This document shows positions 34,622-43,485 of a DNA stretch of 64,000 bases, one piece after another (position 1 is the stretch's first letter; every line of letters starts with the position of its first letter). Where the stretch lies: NCBI RefSeq assembly GCF_900108555.1, contig NZ_FNWV01000001.1:324973-388972 (forward strand). Direction: 5' to 3'. The DNA comes from Ruminococcus flavefaciens (GTDB taxonomy: Bacteria > Bacillota > Clostridia > Oscillospirales > Ruminococcaceae). The position numbers were made by a program, and so were the translations under genes. The notes under the pieces are model-generated. The model was not told where the DNA came from, searched no databases, and saw only the letters and a program-made list of their open reading frames with translations.

Positions 34622-35785
34622 ATGACACGCCATAAACGCAGAAAAATCAAAGGAACGATCAAGTGTATAACAGCAGTTATACTTCCTGTTGTCATAGCTT
34701 CGGGAGTTAACGGAGTATCAAAGCTCATGGCAGGTCTTTCCGATACAAGTGCTTATACCATTGATGAAACTGTAAATTCATCTGCAAAGCATATTGAGGT
34801 AACTTCCGAAAGCATAAGCAAGATCAAGAAGCAGGACGAACTCCTTTCGGGCAGTATGATACTCTCGGAGGGCTACGGTGTCGAGGACGAAAGCGCAAAA
34901 GATACAGATCTTTGCAGGCTTCCCGATCCCCTTGACATGAAAGCCGACAATGCAGGTGAAAAACCTTATCCGACTTCGTGGAATACTGACGGCGATATTG
35001 TTCGCCTTACCTATGACAGATACAGCGGCAATGCTTTTTTTGACCTTGAAAACGGCGGACAGGTCAATAATAAGACTGATATCCCCAACGAAACACTGAT
35101 GAGAGAAAGCAGCTATCTGCCGAATTTTACCGTTACGGATACAGACGAGCCGCTTGTACTCATTTACCATACTCATACGACAGAAAGCTTTGAGCCCCAT
35201 GTCCGAGAGCACTATGACAGCTCCTTCAACTATCGTACTACCGATAACACTAAAAATGTTGTAATGGTCGGCGATGCCATACAGGCTGAACTTGAAGCGC
35301 AAGGGATAGGAGTTATCCACGCGAAAACCATTCACGATTATCCGTCATATAACGGCTCTTACGGGCGCAGCCGCGAGACGATAATGCCCATACTTGAAAA
35401 GTACCCCAGCATAAAGGTAGTCCTCGATATACACAGGGACGCAATATCCGCCGAGGGAGTGGCATACCAGCCCTTTGCAGAGATAGACGGCAAAGAAGCT
35501 TCACAGATAATGATAATCTCGGGCTGCGATGACGGCACGCTGGGTATGCCCAATTATATGGAGAATTTCCACTTTGCCTGCACCTTGCAGCAAAAGCTTG
35601 AATCAGACTATGCAGGACTTACCCGTCCCATACTTTTTGACTACAGACACTATAATCAGGATCTTACCAACGGAAGTCTGCTCATTGAAGTAGGTTCACA
35701 CGGAAACACGCTTCAGCAGTCACAGTATGCAGGACAGCTGTTCGGACATTCATTGGGGCAGCTTCTCAATTCTATGAAAAGGTGA
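34622..35785 (+). CDS. spoIIP: Stage II sporulation protein P (SpoIIP)
   Basis: The 387-residue protein is the amidase/endopeptidase of the engulfment machinery, anchored in the forespore-facing membrane by the N-terminal segment (about residues 13-36). The catalytic region is clear: VLIYHTHTTESFEP, MVGDAIQAEL, VLDIHRDAIS and LLIEVGSHGNTLQ supply the zinc-binding His and Glu residues. Partner proteins SpoIID and SpoIIM are not nearby, although a SpoIID-domain protein lies at 56141-57532. A small membrane protein follows after 4 bases. Confidence 0.94.
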   Translation: MTRHKRRKIKGTIKCITAVILPVVIASGVNGVSKLMAGLSDTSAYTIDETVNSSAKHIEVTSESISKIKKQDELLSGSMILSEGYGVEDESAKDTDLCRLPDPLDMKADNAGEKPYPTSWNTDGDIVRLTYDRYSGNAFFDLENGGQVNNKTDIPNETLMRESSYLPNFTVTDTDEPLVLIYHTHTTESFEPHVREHYDSSFNYRTTDNTKNVVMVGDAIQAELEAQGIGVIHAKTIHDYPSYNGSYGRSRETIMPILEKYPSIKVVLDIHRDAISAEGVAYQPFAEIDGKEASQIMIISGCDDGTLGMPNYMENFHFACTLQQKLESDYAGLTRPILFDYRHYNQDLTNGSLLIEVGSHGNTLQQSQYAGQLFGHSLGQLLNSMKR

Positions 35786-35789
35786 TAAA

Positions 35790-36095
35790 ATGCGAAAACA
35801 TAAAAAAAAGACCACCCTCACAGCAGTATTTCTTTACCTGCTTCTGAGCGGCGGTTCGTGGATGTTCTTAAATTCTTATGCTAATTCCCATAATCAAATG
35901 AACGAGAAAAAGATGATACCTGTGGGAATAACCGTAAACGAAGATAAAGCCTCTGTGGAGATACTGGATCATCACAGAGAATTCAGTCTTTCAGTTATAT
36001 CCCCTGACAGCAGCAGCTATTGTGCAGCTTATCTTGCCTCACCCGACGAATTAAGGGCTGCGGCATATATCATTTCTTTATGTATAAAGCTTTGA
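35790..36095 (+). CDS. Small membrane protein downstream of spoIIP
   Basis: The 101-residue product has a Lys-rich start, one membrane segment (LTAVFLYLLLSGGSWMFL) and a small extracytoplasmic part. No family is recognised. GAAAAGGTGATAA gives the ribosome site 4 bases after spoIIP, so it shares that transcript and perhaps its sporulation role. The 3' end overlaps the convergent hydrolase gene by 18 bases. Confidence 0.65.
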   Translation: MRKHKKKTTLTAVFLYLLLSGGSWMFLNSYANSHNQMNEKKMIPVGITVNEDKASVEILDHHREFSLSVISPDSSSYCAAYLASPDELRAAAYIISLCIKL

Positions 36096-36629
36096 CTGCA
36101 TAGTCTCATAGAATGCATTGAGTTCCCCTGTATAAATAAGATCAGCTCCGGGAAAAGTCCTGAAATCATCAGGCTTGTAAAGACAGAAGGCTTTTTCAAG
36201 CGGAATTCCTATTTTATCCATTGTGTAAGCAACAAACTGCGAACAGACGAAGCTTCTTTCGCGTTTCCATTCGATATTGAAGTAAACAGCAAGAAGTCCG
36301 AGCAGATTGTAGGAATATACCTTACGATGTTCCTCAAAGTGATTGATGAGTATATTAAAGGCTTCTTTCTGAGCGTGAGAGACCTTTATGCGGTATATTT
36401 CACAAGGAATGTTATGAAACTGTCCGAGAGTGCCCTTTCCTACGACTTCCTTATTGAATGTCGCAGGCAGCGGAAACGGTCTGTATGTACGGCAGAAGCT
36501 ATACATTTCGGTAAGATCTACATCACCGGACATAGAAACATGATTGTAAGGCTTTTTTGTAAAAAATTTGAAGAATCGTGCGGGTCGCGTACCAGTCTGC
36601 GCAACTATAAGATAAATATAGTCCCCCAA
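36078..36629 (-). CDS. Permuted NlpC/P60-like (YiiX-type) cysteine hydrolase
   Basis: The 183-residue protein fits the circularly permuted papain-like family. The His comes first, in KPYNHVSMSGD (about residue 26), and the Cys later, in SFVCSQFVAYTMDKIG. Members cut peptide or amide bonds in cell wall or lipid substrates. No signal peptide is seen. The start is TTG at 36629, six bases after AGGAGGG; a longer frame upstream lacks a ribosome site and would run into the tRNA promoter area. Confidence 0.7.
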   Translation of the reverse strand: MGDYIYLIVAQTGTRPARFFKFFTKKPYNHVSMSGDVDLTEMYSFCRTYRPFPLPATFNKEVVGKGTLGQFHNIPCEIYRIKVSHAQKEAFNILINHFEEHRKVYSYNLLGLLAVYFNIEWKRERSFVCSQFVAYTMDKIGIPLEKAFCLYKPDDFRTFPGADLIYTGELNAFYETMQSKLYT

Positions 36630-36673
36630 AACGTTCCCTCCTAATTTATTTTTTATAATTATAGCATAAATGC

Positions 36674-36702
36674 TTGCAAATTTCAAGAGTTTTTGATATA
36701 AT
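36674..36702 (+). promoter_or_regulatory. Promoter of tRNA-Arg
   Basis: TTGCAA (36674-36679), 17 bases, TATAAT (36697-36702), 23 bases before the tRNA. Confidence 0.75.
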
Positions 36703-36725
36703 AATAAAGTACATTTACTATTTAC

Positions 36726-36797
36726 GCGCCTGTAGCTCAGTGGATAGAGCATTGGCCTCCGACGCCATGTGCGCTGGTTCGATCCCAGTCAGGCGTA
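36726..36797 (+). tRNA. tRNA-Arg (CCG)
   Basis: Acceptor halves GCGCCTG and CAGGCGT pair, with one terminal G-U. D arm GCTC...GAGC, anticodon loop CTCCGAC (anticodon CCG, reading CGG) and T arm GCTGGTTCGATCCCAGT are present. CCA is not encoded directly after the discriminator base. Confidence 0.92.
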
Positions 36798-36829
36798 TAC
36801 CAGAATGGCGAAATATAGCCATAAAGTAG

Positions 36830-36885
36830 AAAGAGCGATCATCTGATATGTGTTTATTTCTGTCAGTTTTTCGCTCTTTTTATGT
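36830..36885 (+). terminator. Terminator after tRNA-Arg
   Basis: Arms AAAGAGCGA and TCGCTCTTT pair across a 32-base loop and end in a T-run. Confidence 0.6.
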
Positions 36886-37062
36886 AATATATCCGTAATA
36901 TTATTTGTTGGATTTGACAATTTTTAAGGCAGATAGATATAATAATTCGTTTGTCATTTTTTGCTTACGGCAAACAAGACGGTGTATATATCTAAGCACA
37001 TTCTGTATATGATATGCATAATGAAAGAAGCAAACATTTTGTACATTCGCACAAAAATTCAA
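36886..37062. other. AT-rich gap before the dockerin gene
   Basis: No gene, tRNA or strong hairpin is seen in this stretch. The regulatory site for the dockerin gene begins at 37063. Confidence 0.5.
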
Positions 37063-37093
37063 TTAAAGCATTGACATTATACATATATAATGT
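37063..37093 (+). promoter_or_regulatory. Promoter with overlapping palindrome, dockerin gene
   Basis: A weak -35 TTAAAG (37063-37068), 17 bases and TATAAT (37086-37091). A perfect dyad, ACATTATA-CATA-TATAATGT (37074-37093), covers the -10, as a repressor site would. The bound protein is unknown. Confidence 0.45.
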
Positions 37094-37144
37094 AATCAGC
37101 AGAACCACTTATAAACTTTATTCATTAATCAAGGAGGTTTTTAT

Positions 37145-37879
37145 ATGAAAAAACTAATTACAAAGATATTGGCAGCAGGAATGATCTGTTCATCGCTTTT
37201 TACAGCTAATTTCAGCGCATATGCCGAGGACAAAGCCGCTGTATCGGAAAAGTCCGATCTCGCAATAGCAAGAGCATCTCTTTATTTTCCGACCTTACAA
37301 TCATCAATAAAAGGCTGCTTTATAAACAGTGACGGAACATATGATGTGACATTTGATGCAAAAGATTATGCAAGTGAACTGGATCGTACTTCAGTGTCCT
37401 TATATATAGATCCTCTTACCCCGTTTTATCTTGGCGGAAAAGGTAATGTAAAGCTGACCATAGAAGAAGTCTGGCTTGACGGAATAAAATACGAGGGTGA
37501 GCTTGCAGGCAAGCCTGTTAATGGCTGGAAGACTCATCAGCCTACAGATTACTGCGTTATCACATCATTATGCGATCTGAAATATACTGATTCTAAGGGC
37601 TTCGACTTTAAAAATACTGTCAGGATAGTATTTAACATTTCGGGACTTACCTTACCAAAGCTTGAAAACGGCAGATACCGCGGAGACGTAAACGGCGATA
37701 ATAAAATAGACGCTGTTGATGCTTCGCTTGTATTAAAGCATTATGCTGACACTTCCGTTGGCAACAGCAGTTCACTTAATTCCGAGCAGGCAGCCGCAGC
37801 GGATATAAACAACGACGGCTTGACTGACTCCAATGATGCATCATCAATACTAAGTTATTATTCACAAACTTCTACATAA
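37145..37879 (+). CDS. Secreted dockerin-bearing protein of unknown catalytic type
   Basis: The 244-residue protein has a signal peptide (residues 1-27, ending FSAYA), an N-terminal domain of about 140 residues without recognised family (beta-rich, containing SLYIDPLTPFYLGG), and a type I dockerin at about 179-244. Both calcium loops are visible, DVNGDNKIDAVD and DINNDGLTDSND, each followed by a helix. The dockerin should plug it into a cohesin scaffold on the cell surface. No enzyme motif is seen, so it may be a binding or structural component. AAGGAGG precedes ATG. Confidence 0.85.
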   Translation: MKKLITKILAAGMICSSLFTANFSAYAEDKAAVSEKSDLAIARASLYFPTLQSSIKGCFINSDGTYDVTFDAKDYASELDRTSVSLYIDPLTPFYLGGKGNVKLTIEEVWLDGIKYEGELAGKPVNGWKTHQPTDYCVITSLCDLKYTDSKGFDFKNTVRIVFNISGLTLPKLENGRYRGDVNGDNKIDAVDASLVLKHYADTSVGNSSSLNSEQAAAADINNDGLTDSNDASSILSYYSQTST

Positions 37880-37881
37880 TA

Positions 37882-37912
37882 AAAAGCTCTCCTATCGGAG
37901 AGCTTTTCTTTT
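37882..37912. terminator. Terminator after the dockerin gene
   Basis: Arms AAAAGCTCTCC and GGAGAGCTTTT enclose TATC, with T-runs in both directions. Confidence 0.85.
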
Positions 37913-37973
37913 CTGTTATGTTAAGCAGCGATATCCGTAACGCCATACGTACCGCAGTGCATATAAAGCTTAT

Positions 37974-38738
37974 CTACACTACCGCCACAAGGTCGTTTCC
38001 GCTGTACCTCGCGCTGTTTCTGTCTTTTTTCGTATCGTTCTCATAATAATATGAACGGCCGCTGTTCTGGTTCTTCTTCTGATTTTTTATAAATTCAGCA
38101 AAGAGCTCATCAAAGCTGTCATAACCCATTCTATTCCAGTACTTGTCGTACTTAGGATCTCTGTACTTCTCATACTGCTCGGGGATAGTACCGTCTCTGT
38201 CGTATTCCTCGATGATCTGCGTACTGTGTTCTGAGAAATAAACCAGATCAGGACCGATCTTATATACAAGGAATCCGATATAAACAAAGAATATCAATGA
38301 AATAACTGAAACTATAACGCCTATTACTGCAAAAGCTGTTCCTTTTCTCTTTCCGACAAGTGATATGAGCGAAAAGATAAGACAAAGCGGAACTGTTACT
38401 ATGCTGAGCATCGTCGCACAAAACATCAGATTTACAAGCGATATGACAAACGACGCAATTGCGAAGCCTGCTCCCTTTCTCTCAGCTATGCCCTCATTGT
38501 TGTACATATTGTACTGAGGATATCCGTTATAATTGCCTGTGAACGGATTATTGCCGTTGTATCCGTTATTATAGGGATAACCGCCGTTCTGATTGCTGTA
38601 CTGACCGCCATTGCCGTAGCCGTTATACTGATTTCCATTATTCTGAGCATTATACTGCTCACCATTGCCATAACCGTTATTCAGGTTATTAGTATTGTTA
38701 TTCTGATCGTTATTATTCATGTTGTTAAAATCATCCAT
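37974..38738 (-). CDS. DUF4190-like membrane protein with Asn/Gly/Tyr-rich head
   Basis: The 254-residue protein starts with about 85 residues dominated by Asn, Gly, Tyr and Gln. Two or three membrane helices follow (GFAIASFVISLVNLMFC..., then FAVIGVIVSVISLIFFVYIG), with the GKRKGTAFAVIG spacing typical of DUF4190-type proteins. The C-terminus is charged and includes FDELFAEFIKNQKK. Function unknown. It is the last gene of the long minus-strand operon, 17 bases after metA. Confidence 0.7.
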   Translation of the reverse strand: MDDFNNMNNNDQNNNTNNLNNGYGNGEQYNAQNNGNQYNGYGNGGQYSNQNGGYPYNNGYNGNNPFTGNYNGYPQYNMYNNEGIAERKGAGFAIASFVISLVNLMFCATMLSIVTVPLCLIFSLISLVGKRKGTAFAVIGVIVSVISLIFFVYIGFLVYKIGPDLVYFSEHSTQIIEEYDRDGTIPEQYEKYRDPKYDKYWNRMGYDSFDELFAEFIKNQKKNQNSGRSYYYENDTKKDRNSARYSGNDLVAVV

Positions 38739-38755
38739 TATATTTGCTTCTCCTT

Positions 38756-39703
38756 TTACAGACTTGTCTGCCAGTTCCAGTTGCGCACCTCAAGCTCATC
38801 AAGATTATAAGGAGTTTTTTGGTAAACGCAGTAGTTGAGCCAGTTTGAAAACATAAGATTAGCCGTACATCTCCACGAAAATACAGGTACATTATCAGGA
38901 TTGTCCCCGGGGAAATAATTATACGGTATCTGTATATCTATGCCTTTCTCAACATCACGTCTGTACTCGTTTGCTAATGTATCTCTGTCATATTCCGAAT
39001 GACCTGTGATAAAATACTGTCTGCCGTTCTTATTGGCAACGATATGAACTCCTGCTATATCGGATACAGTAAGTATCTCAAGCTGAGGTATACGTTCGAT
39101 GTCCTCACGGCGCACCTCGGTATTTCTCGAATGAGGAACATAGAATATATCATCAAATCCTCTGAGGAGCTGACAATTGCTCACCTCTGCCCTGTGTGGG
39201 AAGATACCGAACATCTTATGGTCGAGAGTATACTTGGGTATACCATAATGGTAGTAAAGTCCTGCCTGAGCAGCCCAGCATATATAAAGAGTGGAAAAAA
39301 CATGAGTTTTTGACCATTCCATTATAGTGCATATCTCGTCCCAGTAGTCCACCTGTTCATAGTCAAGGAGCTCAACAGGCGCACCCGTGATTATCATGCC
39401 GTCATAGCGGTCATCACGTATCTCATCAAAGGTCTTGTAAAACGACTCAAGATGATGCACAGAAGTATTCTTTGAAACATGAGATGCCATCTGAAGAAGG
39501 TCAACGTCCACCTGAAGGGGCGTATTACTGAGAAGTCTCAGAAGTTGGCTCTCTGTTTCGATCTTTTTGGGCATGATATTGAGGATAACGACTTTAAGCG
39601 GTCTTATATCCTGATGCTCTGCCCTTTCCTTCGACATTACGAAGATATTTTCTTCTCCAAGCGTTTTGAATGCCGGAAGCTCTGAAGATATCCTGATTGG
39701 CAA
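38756..39703 (-). CDS. metA: Homoserine O-acetyltransferase, MetA fold
   Basis: The 315-residue enzyme activates homoserine for methionine synthesis. It has MetA motifs [17 protein letters not shown], the nucleophile Cys142 in LYICWAAQ, and His235 and Glu237 in TGHSEYD. Residue 111 is Glu (TGAPVE); in characterised MetA proteins Glu111 selects acetyl-CoA and Gly111 succinyl-CoA, so the product should be O-acetylhomoserine. That matches metY at 13559-14842. It is part of the minus-strand operon, 21 bases after the acetyltransferase-like gene. Confidence 0.93.
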   Translation of the reverse strand: MPIRISSELPAFKTLGEENIFVMSKERAEHQDIRPLKVVILNIMPKKIETESQLLRLLSNTPLQVDVDLLQMASHVSKNTSVHHLESFYKTFDEIRDDRYDGMIITGAPVELLDYEQVDYWDEICTIMEWSKTHVFSTLYICWAAQAGLYYHYGIPKYTLDHKMFGIFPHRAEVSNCQLLRGFDDIFYVPHSRNTEVRREDIERIPQLEILTVSDIAGVHIVANKNGRQYFITGHSEYDRDTLANEYRRDVEKGIDIQIPYNYFPGDNPDNVPVFSWRCTANLMFSNWLNYCVYQKTPYNLDELEVRNWNWQTSL

Positions 39704-39724
39704 TCCAAATCGCTCCTTTCATAT

Positions 39725-40105
39725 TTATTCTTTCTTGCCTTTACAGTGTTCACAGCCGTTCATAAAGCTGCCAAGATCAGTACACTGTCTGCTGTCTCCG
39801 ACTACAAATCGGAGCTTTTTCAATACATCAAATTTGCTGCTGTCAGAAAGCTCGAACAGCATATGATTTATCCCTTTAAGTACGCTTTTCAGCATTACCG
39901 AACGCACAAGACCGTCACAGAGCATCATATCTCCGCCGTCGTCATAATCATATACGACCGTCCTGTCTGTACCGTAGGAATAGGCTATAAATCCGATAAC
40001 ATCGCCCTTGTCAAGAGCCTCGGTTATATGGAGCTCGGCATTTCCTGCTGCCTTTTTGAGCTCATCATAGCCGACCGTATCAAATCTTTCCTGTATCTCC
40101 AGCAT
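39725..40105 (-). CDS. Short GNAT-like protein with Cys-rich tail
   Basis: The 126-residue product looks like half of a GNAT fold: IGFIAYSYGTDRT strand pair, DGLVRSVMLKSVLKG in place of the acetyl-CoA loop, and DSSKFDVLKKLRFV as the final motif. It ends in CTDLGSFMNGCEHCKGKKE, whose three Cys could bind a metal. The classic Q/RxxGxG/A loop is missing, so activity is doubtful. It starts one base before the rluB stop region and is coupled to it. Confidence 0.5.
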   Translation of the reverse strand: MLEIQERFDTVGYDELKKAAGNAELHITEALDKGDVIGFIAYSYGTDRTVVYDYDDGGDMMLCDGLVRSVMLKSVLKGINHMLFELSDSSKFDVLKKLRFVVGDSRQCTDLGSFMNGCEHCKGKKE

Positions 40106-40106
40106 A

Positions 40107-40838
40107 TTACTTCTCCTTGCCGATAGCGTTTCTTATAGCACGCAGTTCATCGGGAGTAAGTTCTCTGTAAGTACCCGGCTTCAGCATACCCAGCTTCAGC
40201 GGACCTATGCTTATGCGGCGAAGTCTTGCAACTTCAAGACCTACAGCCTCGCACATCTTACGTATCTGACGGTTCCTGCCCTCTTTAATGGTCATGAGCA
40301 GGACTACTCTTCCCTCTTCCTTTGTCTTTACCACAACAGAAGCAGGAAGTGTCTTTTTGCCGTCTATCTCAACGCCCTCGGAAAGCCTTACAAGCTGTTC
40401 ATCGGTTATATCGGGACGAACGGTAACACGGTATGTCTTTGAGATATGGCGGCTTGGGTGCATGATACTGTTTGCAAATTCGCCGTCATTGGTAAAGAGG
40501 AGAAGTCCCTCCGAATTTCGGTCAAGACGACCTACGGGATAGACACGCTCCTCAACATCTTCAAGGAGATCCATGACGCAGCGTCTGTCAAGCTCGTCTG
40601 ATACAGTAGTAACATATCCTCTCGGCTTGTTCATCATAAGATATGTGAAGCTGCGCTTCTTCGGCATATAGATACGCTCACCGTCAACGGTGATGATATC
40701 TTTGAAGCCGCACTTGTCTCCAAGCTTTACAGGGTGACCGTTGAGCTTGACTCTGCCCTGTGTTATAAGCTCCTCAGCTTTTCTGCGGGAGCACACGCCG
40801 CAATCGGCTATCATTTTCTGTATTCTTATTTTTTCCAC
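40107..40838 (-). CDS. rluB: rRNA pseudouridine synthase, RluB/RsuA type
   Basis: The 243-residue enzyme isomerises a uridine in rRNA. An S4 RNA-binding domain (residues 1-60, RIQKMIADCGVCSRRKAEELI) is followed by the catalytic domain with the Asp in VGRLDRNSEGLLLFTNDG and a C-terminal EGRNRQIRKMCEAVG. These motifs are typical of RluB in Firmicutes. The operon order scpA-scpB-...-dacF-rluB is common there. Confidence 0.93.
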   Translation of the reverse strand: MEKIRIQKMIADCGVCSRRKAEELITQGRVKLNGHPVKLGDKCGFKDIITVDGERIYMPKKRSFTYLMMNKPRGYVTTVSDELDRRCVMDLLEDVEERVYPVGRLDRNSEGLLLFTNDGEFANSIMHPSRHISKTYRVTVRPDITDEQLVRLSEGVEIDGKKTLPASVVVKTKEEGRVVLLMTIKEGRNRQIRKMCEAVGLEVARLRRISIGPLKLGMLKPGTYRELTPDELRAIRNAIGKEK

Positions 40839-40852
40839 TTTTTATCCAATCC

Positions 40853-42004
40853 TTAACGGGAGAAAAAGCTCCCGAGTATTTCTTTGAATTTCGTAAATAT
40901 ACCTTTTTTCTCAGAACTCTTTTTAATAGCTGCCGAAACACTTTCAGCAGCATACAGCGGAACTGTGTCCACCTCTCGTCCCATAAAGCTTATACGCAGT
41001 CTTGCCGCTTCATCACCGTACTTTATTGGAGCATAGACAAATGGCGCAGAGAGCAGTGTGAACTTTATATCATCTTCACTGCCTGCAACTGTGCATATCT
41101 TTACAGAGCTGTTCTTCGGTACAAGACGAAGCTTGTCACTTGTCCCGCCCACCATATCAACAGTCATATCCACAGGAAGAACCGCATCAAGTTCGCGGAC
41201 CGTATCAAAGCCATAATCGTACATGGCTATATGATCCTCCCAGTCATTGCGGTCATTGAGAGTAACGCAGATAAGGTCTTTTCCGTCCCTTTCACAGGCG
41301 GATACGAGACATCTTCCAGCTTCATCGGTAAAGCCTGTCTTAACGCCGTAAACTCCCTCATACATTCCCAGAAGCTTATTGGTGTTTTTCAGCCACCTTG
41401 CATACGGCGGAGCACCAAACTCAAGCTTTATGCTTTCCTTTGAGCAGATACTGCGAAAAATATCGTTCCTGAGAGCTTCACGGGCAAGCATAGCCATATC
41501 ATAGGCTGATGAACCGTGTCCCTCGCCCTCAAGTCCCGAAGGAGTGACGAAATAGGTCTTTGAAAGTCCCATTTTTCTTGCACGGTCGTTCATCATCTCA
41601 GCAAATCTCTCTATACTGCCTGCTATCCTTACAGCCGCCGCATTTGCAGCGTCATTGCCCGAAGGAAGCAGCATTCCGCAGCACAGAGCATACTTTGTAA
41701 CGATATCCCCTTCCTGCAAGCCCATTGATGAACCTTCAACCTTTATGGCATCGCTGTCGACCACGAATTCATCGTAAAGTCCGCCGCTTTCAAGGCAGAG
41801 CAGAGTCGTCATTATCTTTGTGGTGCTTGCCATAGGCAGCTTTTCCGTGCAGTTCTTTGCGTACACTACCTCGCCTGTATCGGCTGAGATAAGTACAGCT
41901 GCCTTTGCTGATATTTCAGGCTCGGAAGCTGCATGGGAAATGCCAAAGCGTACACTTACTGCTGTTATTATAAATGCCGAAAAAACAGCTATTGACCTTT
42001 TCAT
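40853..42004 (-). CDS. D-alanyl-D-alanine carboxypeptidase (DacF type)
   Basis: The 383-residue penicillin-binding protein trims the terminal D-Ala of peptidoglycan stems outside the membrane. A signal peptide (MKRSIAVFSAFIITAVSVRF, cleavage near SHA-AS) precedes the S11 domain with SxxK in ASTTKIM, SGN in LLPSGNDAAN, and KTG in GVKTGFTDEAGR. A C-terminal beta domain and a last Lys-rich helix (EILGSFFSR) could anchor it to the membrane. ATG 42004 lies 6 bases after GGAGGT; ATG 42010 touches the site. Confidence 0.92.
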   Translation of the reverse strand: MKRSIAVFSAFIITAVSVRFGISHAASEPEISAKAAVLISADTGEVVYAKNCTEKLPMASTTKIMTTLLCLESGGLYDEFVVDSDAIKVEGSSMGLQEGDIVTKYALCCGMLLPSGNDAANAAAVRIAGSIERFAEMMNDRARKMGLSKTYFVTPSGLEGEGHGSSAYDMAMLAREALRNDIFRSICSKESIKLEFGAPPYARWLKNTNKLLGMYEGVYGVKTGFTDEAGRCLVSACERDGKDLICVTLNDRNDWEDHIAMYDYGFDTVRELDAVLPVDMTVDMVGGTSDKLRLVPKNSSVKICTVAGSEDDIKFTLLSAPFVYAPIKYGDEAARLRISFMGREVDTVPLYAAESVSAAIKKSSEKKGIFTKFKEILGSFFSR

Positions 42005-42066
42005 AGGCATACCTCCGCATAATATACTTCATGCTAAAGGATATGCCGCTGTTCAAGGGATTATTC

Positions 42067-42501
42067 TCAGTTGATAGAAACGGACTCGTCAGTGATACCG
42101 TCTGTTACGACTTCTTCGCCGCCTTTTTTCTTCTTGTTGATGAAGCCGCTTACCTTTTCGATTATCATAGGTGCTTTCTCGATAGCATTGCTTATCGGAT
42201 CGTTTGAGCCTTCCATATTCACCATTTTAGCTGCTCCGTCAGGAGAGATAACGAGAAATCCCTCAGGCTTTATTGATACGCCTGCACCTGCTCCGCCGCC
42301 GAAAAGATCCTTGTCATACTTTGAAGGAAGATCAGATCCGCCCGAAGCAAAGCCGTAGCTTACCTTTGATACAGGGATTATCGTAGTTCCGTCGGGAAGC
42401 TTTATAGGCTCGCCGATAATGGCATTAACATCTGCCATTTCCTTTATCTTTTCAATTGAAATACCTAAAAGATCACTTACCGGTGTTTTGTTTGCACTCA
42501 T
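42067..42501 (-). CDS. gerW: Spore protein GerW (YtfJ family)
   Basis: The 144-residue protein matches GerW/YtfJ: NAIIGEPIKLPDGTTIIPVSK, VSYGFASGGSD, FGGGAGAGVSIKPEGFLVIS. In B. subtilis YtfJ is made in the forespore and is needed for normal germination. The upstream neighbour is a DUF2953 protein like YtfI, the same pairing as in B. subtilis. It lies 10 bases after that gene. Confidence 0.92.
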   Translation of the reverse strand: MSANKTPVSDLLGISIEKIKEMADVNAIIGEPIKLPDGTTIIPVSKVSYGFASGGSDLPSKYDKDLFGGGAGAGVSIKPEGFLVISPDGAAKMVNMEGSNDPISNAIEKAPMIIEKVSGFINKKKKGGEEVVTDGITDESVSIN

Positions 42502-42511
42502 GTTTTATACC

Positions 42512-43465
42512 TCACTTCTGCCTTGCGGCGGATTTTTTCATTTTACGTTTTCTTAGTTTTTCAGGTAAGAATGTTCTGAATAAATATGTTATCAGGAACC
42601 AAGCTCCTGCAATAACCATTGTTCCCAGTCGGAAATAAAGCTTTCCTGCTGCGTCCCAGCGTCCCTTTGAGACACCGAAAGCAGGTCTTACATCTATAGT
42701 TTTCAGCCTTACTGTGAACAGCTCGCTGAAAAATGCGATGCCGTTATAAATGAGAGCCGAATACTTTCCGTATTTGAGGGCACAGTCACAAGCGTCCTCA
42801 TCGGCTATCTCAAAGTCGATATACAAGTCTTTCAGCTTGAAGCCCTTGAATATTTTCAGCATAGGACGCTGTGCGCTTTCCCATATATCAACTATTTTCT
42901 CTATCTTGTCACCGATAGACGACTTTTCCTCGTCCTCAGCCTTATCCTCATCTTCCTCATCATCGAAAGGATCATATTCGGGATCTTCGTCCTTTTTATG
43001 CTTCGGTTTCTTTTTCTTCTCGTCTTTGCCGACAGCTTCCGAAACAGACTCTGTATCCGATACAGTATTGCCTGTAATACTTTCGCTGACAGCTTCGGAA
43101 GAAGTACTTCCCTCCGCCTTTATATCAGCCTCGGGATCGTTTACGGGGATATCGTCAAGCTCCTTCTCCCATTCGTACTTTTCCCGTTCTTTTTTCTTCT
43201 TAGGTTTTTTGTCCTTGATAGGCTTTGGCTTTTTGGGTTTCTTCGGCTTTTGCGGCTTGTCCTTTTTCTTTGCTTTGCGCTTTTTCCACCAGCCGTAAAG
43301 ACCGCCGCCCTCCGAGTTCATTATATCAAATATCCACAGCTTCACCTTATACGTGAACTTTCCGTCGATATAGCTGAACTCTCCTCCTGCGGGAGTTATG
43401 AGAACTATGAGGATAATGCCCAAAACGGCAAGAAGTATATACAGCAGAATTTTTAGTACGATCAT
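42512..43465 (-). CDS. DUF2953 (YtfI-like) protein with Lys/Glu-rich middle
   Basis: The 317-residue protein has an N-terminal membrane helix (LLYILLAVLGIILIVLI), a short beta segment, then about 120 residues very rich in Lys, Pro, Glu and Ser. The DUF2953 region follows (LKIFKGFKLKDLYIDFEIAD through RPAFGVSKGRWDAAGK), with a last membrane helix and a basic tail. Pairing with gerW suggests a spore role, but function is unknown. The charged insert is much longer than in YtfI. Confidence 0.8.
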   Translation of the reverse strand: MIVLKILLYILLAVLGIILIVLITPAGGEFSYIDGKFTYKVKLWIFDIMNSEGGGLYGWWKKRKAKKKDKPQKPKKPKKPKPIKDKKPKKKKEREKYEWEKELDDIPVNDPEADIKAEGSTSSEAVSESITGNTVSDTESVSEAVGKDEKKKKPKHKKDEDPEYDPFDDEEDEDKAEDEEKSSIGDKIEKIVDIWESAQRPMLKIFKGFKLKDLYIDFEIADEDACDCALKYGKYSALIYNGIAFFSELFTVRLKTIDVRPAFGVSKGRWDAAGKLYFRLGTMVIAGAWFLITYLFRTFLPEKLRKRKMKKSAARQK

Positions 43466-43485
43466 TCCTGCCGCTCCTTTCGTTA

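Noticed and set aside
36630..36752. Longer N-terminus of the permuted NlpC/P60-like protein
   Set aside because: It would run across the tRNA-Arg promoter region. AGGAGGG followed by TTG 36629 fits better.
42750..43298. 182-residue Ser/Phe-rich protein on the plus strand
   Set aside because: It is antisense to the Lys/Glu-rich DUF2953 gene. The composition is simply the reverse of Lys and Glu codons, and no ribosome site is present.
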